Assembly (NCBI GenBank): GCA_037442205.1
Contig: JBBIQS010000029.1
Coordinates: 1-64,000 of the forward strand
Direction of reading: 5' to 3'
DNA: 64,000 nt
Origin: JBBIQS01 sp037442205
Lineage (GTDB): Bacteria > Myxococcota > Myxococcia > Myxococcales > UBA5297
Positions 9,811 to 18,833 of the stretch are shown here, piece by piece; position 1 is the stretch's first letter; every line of letters begins with the position of its first letter. The notes under the pieces are model-generated. The model worked only from the letters and a program-made list of their open reading frames with translations, did no database searches and was not told the origin of the DNA. The translations under genes were made by a program, and so were the position numbers.

Positions 9811-11508
9811 TCACGCCGCGCAGCACTCGGCGGGGAGCTCGAACCAGCGCAGCGCCTCGAAATCGGCGCTCAGGTTGGTCGACGGCGGCGGGGACCAGGC
9901 CGGCATCGACTGCGCCAGCTTCCGCGCCTCCTCGATGAATCCGGGCAGCGCCTCCTCCGACAGCCGCTGGTCGTGGCGCGGGTAGCGCAGCTCGCCGCTC
10001 GCCGGGTCGTAGCCCAGCTCGTGCAGCCGCAACAGCGGCTCGGCCAGCCCTTTTCGATGCCGCCACAGTCCGGTCTCGGGATCGAAGCGGTAGTCGGGCA
10101 AGAAGCGCCAGCCGTGCTCGGCGACGAAGCTCACCGCCTCGAGGACGTAGCGGAACACCGGCTCGGAGATGAAGTAGTTGAAGTTCACCCGGACCCAGCC
10201 CGGCTTGATCCCTTCGTGGCCCTTGGAGATCTCGCGCTCGAACTCATGCGAGCGCTCGAGGTTGATGCCCAGCAGCCGGTGGCCGTAGGGCCCGGCGCAG
10301 GAGCAGCCACCGCGGCTCTGGATGCCGAAGAGATCGTTGAGCAGCGCCACCACGAAGTTGTGGTGCAGGTAGCGCCCGCTGGGCCGTTTCACCACGAAGG
10401 AGACGATCGACAGCCGCTCGGCGTTGAGGTTGCCCAGGATCTCGAGCGCCGGATTCGCCGACCAGGATTCGAGCGCCCGCCGCAGGAACTGCTCCTCGGC
10501 GGCGCGGATGACCTCGGTGCCCACCGCCTGCTTGAGCTGGAAGACCAACCCGGCGCGAATCGACTCCACGATCGCCGGAGTCCCGCCCTCCTCCCGCTGC
10601 ACCGCGTCGGAGAGGAAGCGGTGCTCCACCGGATTGACGTAGGCCACCGTCCCGCCGCCGGGGACCGTGGGAACGCGATTGCTGATCAGGTCCTTGCGCA
10701 TCGCCAGCACACCGGGAGTCCCAGGGCCGCCGATGAACTTGTGCGGCGAGAGGAAGACCGCGTCCTTGTAGGCCAGCTCGCGGCCCGGGCCATTGGGGTT
10801 CATCTCGATGTGCGTGTAGGGCCCTGCGGCGGCGTAGTCCCAGAACGACAGCGCTCCGTGCCGATGCAGCAGCGTGGCGATGGCGTCGGCGTCGGAGACG
10901 ATTCCGGTGACGTTGGAGGCCGCCGAGAACGATCCGATCTTCAGCCGGCGGTCGCGGTACTTGAGCAGCTGCTCCTCGAGCCGGCGCTGGTCGATGTGGC
11001 CGTCGGAATCCTCGGGGATGGTGACCACCTGGGCGATCGACTCGCGCCAGGGCAGCTCGTTGGAGTGGTGCTCGTAGGGCCCGATGAACACCACCGGCCG
11101 CTCGCTCTCCGGGATGTGCGCGGAGAGCTTGTACTGGTCCTCGAGCTGGCAGGGCAGCCGCAGTCCCAGGATCCGCACCAGCTTGTCGATGGCCGCGGTC
11201 GATCCCGAGCCGCAGAACAGGACCACCGTCGACTCGTCGCCGCCGAGAGCGTCGCGGACGATGTCGCGGGCGTCCTCGCGCAGGCGCGTGGTCTGGCGGC
11301 CGGTGCCGCTCGACTCGGTGTGGGTGTTGGCGTAGCGCGGCAGGACTTCCTGGCGGATGAAGTCCTCGAGAAACGACAGGGCGCGGCCGGAAGCGGTGTA
11401 GTCGGCGTAGATGATCCGGCGCGGGCCGTAAGGGCCCTGCATCACCTGGTCATCGCCAATGACCGCGGCGCGGATCTTCTCCAGCAAGGGCGAGGCGGGG
11501 ACGGGCAT
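9811..11508 (-). CDS. Class V aminotransferase (cysteine-desulfurase fold)
   Basis: 565 residues, a PLP enzyme of fold type I. PLP binding is shown by Lys257 in LSPHKFIGGPGTPG and Asp224 in FWDYAAAG. CGSGSTAAIDKL near 99 fits the phosphate-binding loop. RGGCSCAGPYGH near 410 resembles the active-site Cys region of desulfurases, so sulfur transfer from cysteine is possible. The C-terminal 130 residues exceed a plain NifS/SufS-type enzyme. No iron-sulfur scaffold gene is nearby. A rhodanese lipoprotein follows on the same strand after its start, but they are separately initiated. The substrate is uncertain. Confidence 0.85.
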   Translation of the reverse strand: MPVPASPLLEKIRAAVIGDDQVMQGPYGPRRIIYADYTASGRALSFLEDFIRQEVLPRYANTHTESSGTGRQTTRLREDARDIVRDALGGDESTVVLFCGSGSTAAIDKLVRILGLRLPCQLEDQYKLSAHIPESERPVVFIGPYEHHSNELPWRESIAQVVTIPEDSDGHIDQRRLEEQLLKYRDRRLKIGSFSAASNVTGIVSDADAIATLLHRHGALSFWDYAAAGPYTHIEMNPNGPGRELAYKDAVFLSPHKFIGGPGTPGVLAMRKDLISNRVPTVPGGGTVAYVNPVEHRFLSDAVQREEGGTPAIVESIRAGLVFQLKQAVGTEVIRAAEEQFLRRALESWSANPALEILGNLNAERLSIVSFVVKRPSGRYLHHNFVVALLNDLFGIQSRGGCSCAGPYGHRLLGINLERSHEFEREISKGHEGIKPGWVRVNFNYFISEPVFRYVLEAVSFVAEHGWRFLPDYRFDPETGLWRHRKGLAEPLLRLHELGYDPASGELRYPRHDQRLSEEALPGFIEEARKLAQSMPAWSPPPSTNLSADFEALRWFELPAECCAA

Positions 11509-11536
11509 GGGCCCATCCTATCGCTCCGCGCGAGGC

Positions 11537-11917
11537 CTACCAGTTGTCGATCGAGCCCAAGTCGAGCACCTGGGTGAAGCCGGCGTTGCGCAGGATTCGG
11601 CTGGCGATCCCCGAGCGGTGTCCGCTCGCGCAGTAGACCACCACCGGCTTGTCCTTCGGCCCGACCTCGGCCAGCCGGCCCTCGAGCCCGTCCACCGGGA
11701 TGTTCACCGCGCCGTCGAGATGCCCGCCGCCGTATTCGCCAGGAGTGCGGACGTCGAGGAGGAGCGCGCCCGACTGGACCAGCCGATGAGCCTTGGCCGA
11801 CGGGGTTTCAGACTGCCGAGCGCTCGCTGAGGTCGAGCCAGAGGCCTGGCAGGCGGACAGCGAGAGGGCGAAGGCGGCGAAGAGCCATCGGAGCGACGTG
11901 GGGGTTGGGAGGCGCAT
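11537..11917 (-). CDS. Rhodanese-like lipoprotein
   Basis: 126 residues. The start at 11917 puts a signal peptide (FAAFALSLSACQAS) at the N-terminus with lipobox Cys23. A single rhodanese domain follows, with LLDVRTPGEYGGGHLDGAVN and active-site loop CASGHRSG (Cys96), all canonical. It should move sulfane sulfur or bind it in the periplasm. It is downstream of a DedA gene and upstream of nothing co-directional except the aminotransferase, 28 bp away, which could use sulfur chemistry as well. That link is inference because the compartments differ. Confidence 0.88.
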   Translation of the reverse strand: MRLPTPTSLRWLFAAFALSLSACQASGSTSASARQSETPSAKAHRLVQSGALLLDVRTPGEYGGGHLDGAVNIPVDGLEGRLAEVGPKDKPVVVYCASGHRSGIASRILRNAGFTQVLDLGSIDNW

Positions 11918-11990
11918 GCCCCTTAGAGACACATTCCTGCCCAAGGGTTTCGCCCGGCTGGACGCACTCACCCGCCAGCCAGGAGGCAGC

Positions 11991-12653
11991 TCACCCCAGC
12001 GTCGCCTGCGAAGCCTTGCTCTTGGCCCGCTCGCGCAGGAACTCGATCACCGCCGGCAGGATGGAGATCAGGATGATGGCGAAGATCACCAGCGAGAAGT
12101 TCTTCTTCACGAAGGGATGGCTGCCGAAGGCGAAGCCCGCCGACAGGCAGATCCCGACCCACATCACTCCGCCGATGATGTTGTAGGCGATGAACTTGCC
12201 GTAGCTCATCTGCCCGATGCCTGCCACGAAGGGGGCGAAGGTGCGGATGATGGGGATGAAGCGGGCGATGACGATCGTCTTGGCGCCGTACTTCTCGTAG
12301 AACTGGTGCGCCTTCACCAGGTGCTTCTTGTTCAGGAACCGCACGTCCTCGCGGGCGAAGACCTTCGGCCCGACCTTGCGCCCGATCCAGTAGTTGGCGG
12401 TGTCGCCCAGGAAGGCCGCCACTCCCAGCGCCGCGAACAGCCCCCAGAAGCTGATCGAGTTGATCCCGGCCAGCGCCCCGGCGGTGAACAACAGCGAGTC
12501 GCCCGGCAGGAACGGAGTCACCACCAGCCCGGTCTCGCAGAACACGATCGCGAACAGGATGGCGTAGGTCCAGCTCCCGTAGGTCTGCACCAGGTCGCCC
12601 AGGTGCTTGTCCAGGTGCAGGATGAAGTCTTTGAACCAGAGGATGTACTCCAT
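11991..12653 (-). CDS. DedA family membrane protein
   Basis: 220 residues with four or five membrane segments. The DedA/SNARE-associated signature is present: ETGLVVTPFLPGDSLLF near residue 40 and IARFIPIIRTFAPFVAGIG near 129, containing the conserved Arg-Thr pair and amphipathic re-entrant loop. DedA proteins support undecaprenyl-phosphate or phospholipid translocation and the proton motive force. AGGAG sits five bases before the ATG. A bidirectional terminator separates it from the oxidoreductase gene on the same strand. Confidence 0.93.
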   Translation of the reverse strand: MEYILWFKDFILHLDKHLGDLVQTYGSWTYAILFAIVFCETGLVVTPFLPGDSLLFTAGALAGINSISFWGLFAALGVAAFLGDTANYWIGRKVGPKVFAREDVRFLNKKHLVKAHQFYEKYGAKTIVIARFIPIIRTFAPFVAGIGQMSYGKFIAYNIIGGVMWVGICLSAGFAFGSHPFVKKNFSLVIFAIILISILPAVIEFLRERAKSKASQATLG

Positions 12654-12697
12654 GTTTCTCCTGGCGGGCGAAAGGGCGCTCGCCTCCCCGGAAAACG

Positions 12698-12733
12698 AAA
12701 CCCCGGGCTCGCGGCGAGCGAGCCCGGGGTTTT
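12698..12733 (-). terminator. Terminator after the pyruvate:ferredoxin oxidoreductase gene
   Basis: CCCCGGGCTCG, a 7-base loop and CGAGCCCGGGG form an 11-bp perfect stem at 12701-12729. On the minus strand it is followed by TTTCGTTTT, and on the plus strand by TTTT, so it can work both ways. Confidence 0.85.
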
Positions 12734-12779
12734 ATCACTTCTCTTCAGCTTCGCCAGAGCGGCGAAACAGGCGTTCGTC

Positions 12780-15700
12780 CTAGCCCTGCTTCGGCTGCTC
12801 GACCTTGCCGTAGCTCATCTTCGACAGCTGGTCGAGGTAGCTCCACTTCTTCTGCACGTTCTCGCTGGCCAGCGCCAGCAGCTTCTTGGCGTCCTCGGGC
12901 TTGCTCTTGGTGAGCATCTTCCAGCGGGTCTCGTTGTAGGCGTACTCCTCGAAGCTGATCTTCGGCGCCTTGCTGTCCAGCCGCAGCGGGTTCTCGCCCT
13001 TGGCCGCCAGCGCCGGGTTGAACCGGTACAGCGGCCAGTGGCCGGCGCCCACCGCCCGGTCCATGTTGTCGATGCCGGTCTTCATGTCGATGCCGTGGGC
13101 GATGCAGGTGCTGTAGGCCAGGATGATCGACGGCCCGTCGTAGGCCTCGGCCTCCATGAACGCCTTCACCGTCTGCATGTCGTTGGCGCCGTAGGCCACC
13201 GTGGCCACGTAGACGTGCCCGTAGGCCATGGCGATCAAGCCCAGGTCCTTCTTGGGCATCGGCTTGCCGCTGGCGGCGAACTTGGCCACCGCGCCCAGCG
13301 GGGTCGACTTCGACATCTGCCCGCCGGTGTTCGAGTAGACCTCGGTGTCCAGCACCAGCAGGTTGACGTTGCGCCCCTGGGCCAAGACGTGGTCCAGGCC
13401 GCCGTAGCCGATGTCGTAGGCCCAGCCGTCGCCGCCGACGATCCACACCGACTTCTTCACCAGGTAGTCGGCCAGGTTCAGCAGCCGCTGGCTGGCCATG
13501 TCCTTCTGCCCGGCGAGCAGCTTCTTGAGCTCCTCGACCCGCTTGCGCTGGGCGAAGATCTCCGGCTCGCTCACCTGCTTGGCGCCCGCGATCTCCGCGA
13601 CCAGCTGCGGATGGCTCTTGGCCACCTGGCTGACCGCGAGCATCTCCAGGGCCTGCTCGTGGAACTTGTCCACCGCCAGGCGCATGCCGAAGCCGAACTC
13701 GGCATTGTCCTCGAACAGCGAGTTGGACCAGGCCGGCCCGCGCCCTTCCTTGTTGGTGCAGTACGGGGTGGTGGGCAGGTTGCCGCCGTAGATCGACGAG
13801 CAGCCGGTGGCGTTGGCGACCAGCGCCCGCTCGCCGAACAGCTGGGTGAGCAGCTTGACGTACGGGGTCTCGCCGCAGCCGGAGCAGGCGCCGGAGAACT
13901 CGAACAGCGGCTGCAGCAGCTGGCTGCCCTTGACCGTGTCCTGCTTGACGCGGGTGCGGTCGATCTCAGGCAGCCCCAGGAAGCGCTCCTCGAGCGGCCG
14001 CTCCTGCTCGCGCAGGGCCGGGGTGTTGTCGACCATCATCAGCGAGCGGCGCGCCGGGTTCTTCTTGTCCTTGCCCGGGCAGATGTAGACGCAGGCCTCG
14101 CAGCCGGTGCAGTCCTCGACGAAGACCTGGATCGAGTACTTGTGCCCGGTCAGGTCCTTGTCCTTGAAGTCCATCGTCTTGAGGCCGCTGGCCGCCGCCT
14201 CGGCCGGGTAGGCCTTGGTGCGGATGGCGGCGTGCGGGCAGGTGATCGCGCACTTGTTGCACTGGATGCAGATCTCCGGGTCCCACACCGGCACCTGCAG
14301 CGCGATGTTGCGCTTCTCCCAGCGCGAGGTGGACAGCGGGTAGGTGCCGTCGGCGGGGAAGGCCGACACCGGCAGCTCATCGCCCAGCCCGGCGATCATC
14401 TTGGCGGTCACTTCCTGGACGAACTGGGGCGCCTTGGCGCTGACCGCCATCGCCATCGGAATGGCGCTGGTGATCCGGCCCGGGACCTGGACCTCGTGCA
14501 GGTTGGCCAGGGTGGCGTCGACCGCCTTCCAGTTCTGCTCGACGATCTTGTCGCCGCGGGCCCCGTAGCTCTTCTTGATCGCCGCCTTGATCTTGGCGAT
14601 CGCCTCCTCGCGCGGAAGGATGCCGCTGATGGCGAAGAAGCAGGTCTGCATCACGGTGTTGATGCGCCCGCCCATCCCGTTGGCCTTGGCCACCGAGTAG
14701 CCGTCGATGCAGTAGAACTTGAGCTTCTTCTCCAGGATCTGCTCCTGGACGTGCTTGGGCACCTTCTCCCAGACCTCGCGCGGGCCGTAGGGGCTGTTGA
14801 GCAGGAAGGTGGCCCCGGGCTCGGCGTCCCTGAGCATGTCGTACTTCTCGAGGAACACGAACTGGTGGCAGGCGACGAAGTTGGCCCGGGCCACCAGGTA
14901 GGTGGAGTGGATCGGCTTCTTGCCGAAGCGCAGGTGGCTGATGGTCATCGACCCCGACTTCTTGGAGTCGTAGACGAAGTAGCCCTGGGCGTAGTTGTCG
15001 GTGGTCTCGCCGATGATCTTGATGCTGTTCTTGCTGGCGCCCACCGTGCCGTCGGCGCCCAGGCCGTAGAACAGGCCGCGGAAGGTGCCCGGGTCCTCGG
15101 TGTCGAACTTGGTGTCCCAGGGCAGCGAGGTGTGGGTCACGTCCTCGACGATGCCGGCCACGAAGTGGTTCTTGGGCTTCTGCTGCTTGAGGTTGTCGAA
15201 CACCGCCTTGACGTGGGCCGGGGTGAACTCCTTCGAGCCCAGGCCGTAGCGGCCGCCGACGATGCGCGGCATGGCCTTGAACGGGGTCTCGCCGTCGGCG
15301 AAGGCCTCGGCGATGGCGGTCTGCACGTCGGCGTACAGCGGCTCGCCGGCGCTGCCCGGCTCCTTGGTGCGGTCGAGGACGGCGATCGCCTTGACCGAGG
15401 CCGGCAGGGCGCCGATGAAGTCCTTGACGCTGAACGGCCGGTACAGCCGCACCTTGAGCACGCCCAGCTTCTCGCCCTTGGCGTTGAGGTAGTCGACCGT
15501 CTCGTGCACCGCCTCGGCGCCCGAGCCCATCATCACGATCACCCGGTCGGCGTCCTTGGCCCCGTGGTAGTCGAACAGGTGGTACTGGCGCCCGGTGAGG
15601 CGGGCGAACTTGTCCATGGTCTTCTGCACCACCGCCGGCGTCGCCAGGTAGTAGGGGTTCACCGCCTCGCGGCCCTGGAAGTAGACGTCCGGGTTCTGGG

Positions 15701-16376
15701 CGGTGCCGCGCATCACCGGGTGATCGGGCGACAGGCCGCGGGCGCGGTGGGCGCGCACCTGCTCCTCGTCGATCATGTGGCGCATGTCGTCGAAGGACAG
15801 CTCCTCGATCTTCTGGACCTCGTGGCTGGAGCGGAAGCCGTCGAAGAAGTGCAGGAACGGCAGCCGGGCCTCGAGGGTGGCGGCGTGCGAGACCAGGGCC
15901 AGGTCCATCACCTCTTGCACCGAGCTCGAGCAGAGCATCGCCCAGCCGCAGGAGCGGGTGCTCATCACGTCAGAGTGGTCGCCGAAGATCGACAGCGCGT
16001 GGGCGGCGATGGCCCGCGCCGAGACATGGAAGACCGTCGAGGTCAGCTCGCCGGCGATCTTGAACATGTTGGGGATCATCAACAGCAGGCCCTGCGAGCA
16101 GGTGAAGGTGGTGGTCAGGGCGCCGGCCTGCAGCGCGCCGTGGACCGCGCCGGCGGCCCCGCCTTCGCTCTGCATCTCCTGGACGAGCGGCACGGTGCCG
16201 TAGATGTTCTTCTCGCCGCGCGCCGACTTCTCGTCGGAGATCTCGCCCATCACCGAGGACGGGGTGATCGGGTAGATGGCGATGACTTCACTGGCCGCGT
16301 GAGCCACGTGGGCGACGGCGGTGTTGCCGTCGATGGTAACGAGTCGCGGCTTGCGTTCGGCCGGGTTGCTGGACAT
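12780..16376 (-). CDS. nifJ: Pyruvate:ferredoxin (flavodoxin) oxidoreductase
   Basis: A 1198-residue single-chain enzyme that oxidises pyruvate to acetyl-CoA and CO2 with a low-potential electron acceptor. Domains run in the usual order: N-terminal AIYPITPSSVMGE region, gamma domain, an 8Fe ferredoxin domain with CIQCNKCAITCP near 700 and CTGCEACVYICPG near 755, a SGACSGCGETPY cluster-ligand region near 835, and the TPP domain GDGWAYDIGYGG near 980 with the Mg-binding SNTGGQMSKSTP. All ligand cysteines seem present. GGAGG-type ribosome site upstream. The DHOD-like gene lies just upstream in the same operon. It implies anaerobic or oxygen-limited pyruvate metabolism. Confidence 0.96.
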   Translation of the reverse strand: MSSNPAERKPRLVTIDGNTAVAHVAHAASEVIAIYPITPSSVMGEISDEKSARGEKNIYGTVPLVQEMQSEGGAAGAVHGALQAGALTTTFTCSQGLLLMIPNMFKIAGELTSTVFHVSARAIAAHALSIFGDHSDVMSTRSCGWAMLCSSSVQEVMDLALVSHAATLEARLPFLHFFDGFRSSHEVQKIEELSFDDMRHMIDEEQVRAHRARGLSPDHPVMRGTAQNPDVYFQGREAVNPYYLATPAVVQKTMDKFARLTGRQYHLFDYHGAKDADRVIVMMGSGAEAVHETVDYLNAKGEKLGVLKVRLYRPFSVKDFIGALPASVKAIAVLDRTKEPGSAGEPLYADVQTAIAEAFADGETPFKAMPRIVGGRYGLGSKEFTPAHVKAVFDNLKQQKPKNHFVAGIVEDVTHTSLPWDTKFDTEDPGTFRGLFYGLGADGTVGASKNSIKIIGETTDNYAQGYFVYDSKKSGSMTISHLRFGKKPIHSTYLVARANFVACHQFVFLEKYDMLRDAEPGATFLLNSPYGPREVWEKVPKHVQEQILEKKLKFYCIDGYSVAKANGMGGRINTVMQTCFFAISGILPREEAIAKIKAAIKKSYGARGDKIVEQNWKAVDATLANLHEVQVPGRITSAIPMAMAVSAKAPQFVQEVTAKMIAGLGDELPVSAFPADGTYPLSTSRWEKRNIALQVPVWDPEICIQCNKCAITCPHAAIRTKAYPAEAAASGLKTMDFKDKDLTGHKYSIQVFVEDCTGCEACVYICPGKDKKNPARRSLMMVDNTPALREQERPLEERFLGLPEIDRTRVKQDTVKGSQLLQPLFEFSGACSGCGETPYVKLLTQLFGERALVANATGCSSIYGGNLPTTPYCTNKEGRGPAWSNSLFEDNAEFGFGMRLAVDKFHEQALEMLAVSQVAKSHPQLVAEIAGAKQVSEPEIFAQRKRVEELKKLLAGQKDMASQRLLNLADYLVKKSVWIVGGDGWAYDIGYGGLDHVLAQGRNVNLLVLDTEVYSNTGGQMSKSTPLGAVAKFAASGKPMPKKDLGLIAMAYGHVYVATVAYGANDMQTVKAFMEAEAYDGPSIILAYSTCIAHGIDMKTGIDNMDRAVGAGHWPLYRFNPALAAKGENPLRLDSKAPKISFEEYAYNETRWKMLTKSKPEDAKKLLALASENVQKKWSYLDQLSKMSYGKVEQPKQG

Positions 16377-16463
16377 GGTCGCTGCCTCCGTCTGACTGCC
16401 TGTCTTGGCACCGCCCGAGACCCGCCCGGACAGCGCCCCGTTGTTTCGCCGCCCGCGACCGGT

Positions 16464-17456
16464 TCAGTCGAAGCCGACGAGCATCTTGATGTACTGGGCC
16501 CGCTCGAACGACTGGGGAGCGGGGTTGGTCTTCTGGCTGAGGACGCCGCGGACGTCGTCGATCGAGCGGTACTCCTTCTCCCGCAGCCAGGCCTCCATCT
16601 CCTGGAGCATCTCGCCCAGGAGCTTCTCCTTGTGCTTGAAGATCGCCGAGCAGACCATCGCCACGCTGGCGCCGGCGAGGATCATCTTCAGTGCGGTCAG
16701 CCCGTCGTGGACGCCGCCGGTGGCGGCGAACTCGAGGTTGGGGACCCGCCCGTAGAGCAAGGCGATCCAGCGCAGCGGCAGCAGCGCGTCCTCGGGGCGC
16801 GACAGCTGCAGCCGGCTCAGCACGGTCATGTTCTCCAGGTCGAGGTTGGGCTGGTAGAAGCGGTTGAAGAGGGTGACCGAGTTGGCGCCCCGCTTGGCCA
16901 GCTGCGAAACCATGTGCGGGATGGAGGTGAAGAACGGGCTGAGCTTGACCGCCAGCGGGATCTTCACGCTCTGGCGCACCTGGCCGACGATCTCCAAGTC
17001 GTCGCGCTCGACCTCGGCGGCGGTGCGCTCGACGTCGGTCTGCACCGAGTAGAGGTTCAGCTCGATCGCCTGGGCCCCGGCCGATTCCAGCCGCTTGGCG
17101 AAGTCGACCCAGCTGCCGGGGTGCAGGCAGTTGAGGCTGGCGATCACCGGGATGGAGAGGCTCTTGCGCGCCTTCTCCACCAGCTTGAGGTACTCGGTGG
17201 TGCCGACCTGAAAATCGATGTTGGAGAAGTAGCTGCTGGCCTCAGGGCCGCTCTCCTCGGCCTCGTTGAGGAAGGCGTCGAGCTTGTCGGAGTCGAGGAG
17301 GATCTGCTCCTCGAAGATCGATTTCAGGACCACCGCCCCGGCGCCCGCGTCCTGCAGCTTCTGCAACTTCTCGAAGCTGTCGGTGAGCGAGGAGCTGGAG
17401 ACCACCAGCGGGTTGCGCAGAGGGATGCCGAGATAGCGCGTCGCCAAGCTTGCCAT
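16464..17456 (-). CDS. Dihydroorotate-dehydrogenase-like flavoprotein
   Basis: 330 residues, a TIM-barrel FMN protein. The start MASLATRYLG is preceded by AAGGAAG, and the sequence from here matches the family N-terminus. FMN-binding features include AVVLKSIFEEQ near 40, AVKLSPFF near 180 and GGVHDGLTALKMILAGA near 250. Class 1 dihydroorotate dehydrogenases carry ELNLSCPN with the catalytic Cys. Here it reads ELNLYSVQTD, so the base is missing and pyrimidine synthesis is unlikely. Genes of this kind are often found beside pyruvate:ferredoxin oxidoreductase, and here the oxidoreductase starts 87 bp downstream. A redox role for that enzyme is inference. Confidence 0.88.
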   Translation of the reverse strand: MASLATRYLGIPLRNPLVVSSSSLTDSFEKLQKLQDAGAGAVVLKSIFEEQILLDSDKLDAFLNEAEESGPEASSYFSNIDFQVGTTEYLKLVEKARKSLSIPVIASLNCLHPGSWVDFAKRLESAGAQAIELNLYSVQTDVERTAAEVERDDLEIVGQVRQSVKIPLAVKLSPFFTSIPHMVSQLAKRGANSVTLFNRFYQPNLDLENMTVLSRLQLSRPEDALLPLRWIALLYGRVPNLEFAATGGVHDGLTALKMILAGASVAMVCSAIFKHKEKLLGEMLQEMEAWLREKEYRSIDDVRGVLSQKTNPAPQSFERAQYIKMLVGFD

Positions 17457-17816
17457 GCTGACTTCCTTTCGTCCTGCAACCAGGAACGTCGTCCGCCGAG
17501 CTGCCAAGCGCGCGCACTCTAGGCACGAACCAAGCCTTGGTCGAGGGAAAAAACGAGCGTGCGCGCTCGCTTCATTCCTGCCCCTGCGCCCTTCTAATGG
17601 GGCGAAACCTCAAGGCTTTTGTTGACGCACTGCGCCAGCAGCCAGAGCCCTATTCAGGCGCTCGCAGGCCCTGCCGCCAGCTCAACGATTACGGATCTCC
17701 CGCGCTACTTACTTGAACACGCGATTCGGCGGCTTTTCACGCGCCCGCCGCAGTGAGAGGGCCACTCCGCGCCCCCGCGCAGACGTTCGAGCAGCCGGGG
17801 AGGTCTCGCGGGAGTC
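17457..17816. other. Gene-free leader of the DHOD-like/nifJ operon
   Basis: This 360-bp stretch holds the hairpin terminator described at 17548-17569 and a short palindrome ACCAAGGCTTGGT near 17529-17541. I saw no well-formed sigma-70 promoter, although transcription of the operon must begin here. Confidence 0.5.
17548..17569 (-). terminator. Terminator of the RluD-type gene
   Basis: Minus strand: CGAGCG, loop CGCA, CGCTCG, then TTTTTT. A short perfect stem with a six-T tail, about 250 bp after the pseudouridine synthase stop codon and before the DHOD-like gene. Confidence 0.6.
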
Positions 17817-18752
17817 CTAGCGAGAGCGCGCCGCGCCTCGCAGCAGCTCGAGGCCGCGCTGGAGGTCTTCTGGGACAGGCGCCTCGACGCTCAGCCGGGC
17901 GCCCCCGGGCTCGATCAGCACCAGGCTGCGGGCGTGCAGCGCCTGCCGGCCGACGGCCAGCGCCGCCGGATGCGAGCGCGAGGCCTCGGAGCCGTAGACC
18001 GCGTCCCCGAGCAGCGGAAAGCCGGCCTCCGAGAGCTGCACGCGGATCTGGTGGGTGCGCCCGGTCTCCAGCTCGACCTCGACCAGGGCCGCGCCGGCGA
18101 ACCTCTCGACGACCCGGTAGCTCAGCGCCGCCCGGCGGGCCGACTGGACGCGGGTGGAATAGCGGCGCGGGTCCCTCGGATCGCGCCCGTACGGCGCCTC
18201 GAGCCGCTGCGAAGGCGGCGGCTCGCCGAGCACGATGGCCCAATAGGCCTTGCGGGCCCGCTTGCCCTCGAAGGCCGCCTTGAGGAAGCCGAGCCCCTCG
18301 TCGGTCTTGGCCAGCGCCAGGCAACCGGTCGTGTCTCGGTCGAGCCGGTGCGCGACTCCCGGCAGCGCCTGGCCGCCGACGTCGAGATTCTCCACCTGCG
18401 CGGCTACCCGCCCGACGATCGAGGGCATATTCCCCTCGGGCTCGACCGTGATCCCGGCGGGCTTGTCGACGATCACCAGCAGCGCGTCCTCGTGGAGGAT
18501 GCGCAGCGGAGGAGCGGAAGCCTCGGGCGCGGGCAAGGCGGGCTTGGCGGGCGACCCCAGCTCGATTTCGATCTCCTCGCCGCCCCACAGCTTGCGCAGC
18601 GGCTTGCAGGCCTTGCCGCGGATACGCACGCTGCCCGCCTCGATCAGTTTGCGGGCGCGCTCCAGCGACATCCCCGGAACCTCGCGGGCCAGGAGGCGAT
18701 CGAGTCGCTCTCCGGCGGCGCTGCGGTCGGCGGTGATGCGGGTCGTTGTCAT
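17817..18752 (-). CDS. RluD-family rRNA pseudouridine synthase
   Basis: 311 residues. An N-terminal S4 RNA-binding domain (GERLDRLLAREVPGMSLERA, residues 14-33) is followed by the catalytic domain with VAHRLDRDTTGCLALAKT, in which Asp138 is the nucleophile. ETGRTHQIRVQL near 227 completes the family motifs. The family modifies uridines in 23S rRNA. Which position this one modifies cannot be told. It is divergent from a second pseudouridine synthase of the RsuA type, with only 81 bp between the two start codons. Confidence 0.93.
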   Translation of the reverse strand: MTTTRITADRSAAGERLDRLLAREVPGMSLERARKLIEAGSVRIRGKACKPLRKLWGGEEIEIELGSPAKPALPAPEASAPPLRILHEDALLVIVDKPAGITVEPEGNMPSIVGRVAAQVENLDVGGQALPGVAHRLDRDTTGCLALAKTDEGLGFLKAAFEGKRARKAYWAIVLGEPPPSQRLEAPYGRDPRDPRRYSTRVQSARRAALSYRVVERFAGAALVEVELETGRTHQIRVQLSEAGFPLLGDAVYGSEASRSHPAALAVGRQALHARSLVLIEPGGARLSVEAPVPEDLQRGLELLRGAARSR

Positions 18753-18833
18753 GGGGCGCGCAGCCTAGCCCAACCGCTCGCCCGTTTTCCCCTGCCCTGG
18801 CCAACGGGCTTCAAGTCTGGCTCTATTCGCGCC

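Noticed and set aside
16464..17456. pyrD (dihydroorotate dehydrogenase)
   Set aside because: The catalytic Cys motif of class 1 enzymes is missing and the neighbour is nifJ, not pyrimidine genes.
11793..17522. A 1909-codon open frame on the plus strand
   Set aside because: It is antisense to nifJ, the DHOD-like gene and DedA, all of which show clear families. The long opening is a by-product of very high G+C, and its translation is His/Asp/Leu/Gly-rich without domains.
17572..17652. Sigma-32-like promoter (CTTGAG and CCCCATTA) before the nifJ operon
   Set aside because: The two boxes are only six bases apart, far too close to act as -35 and -10.
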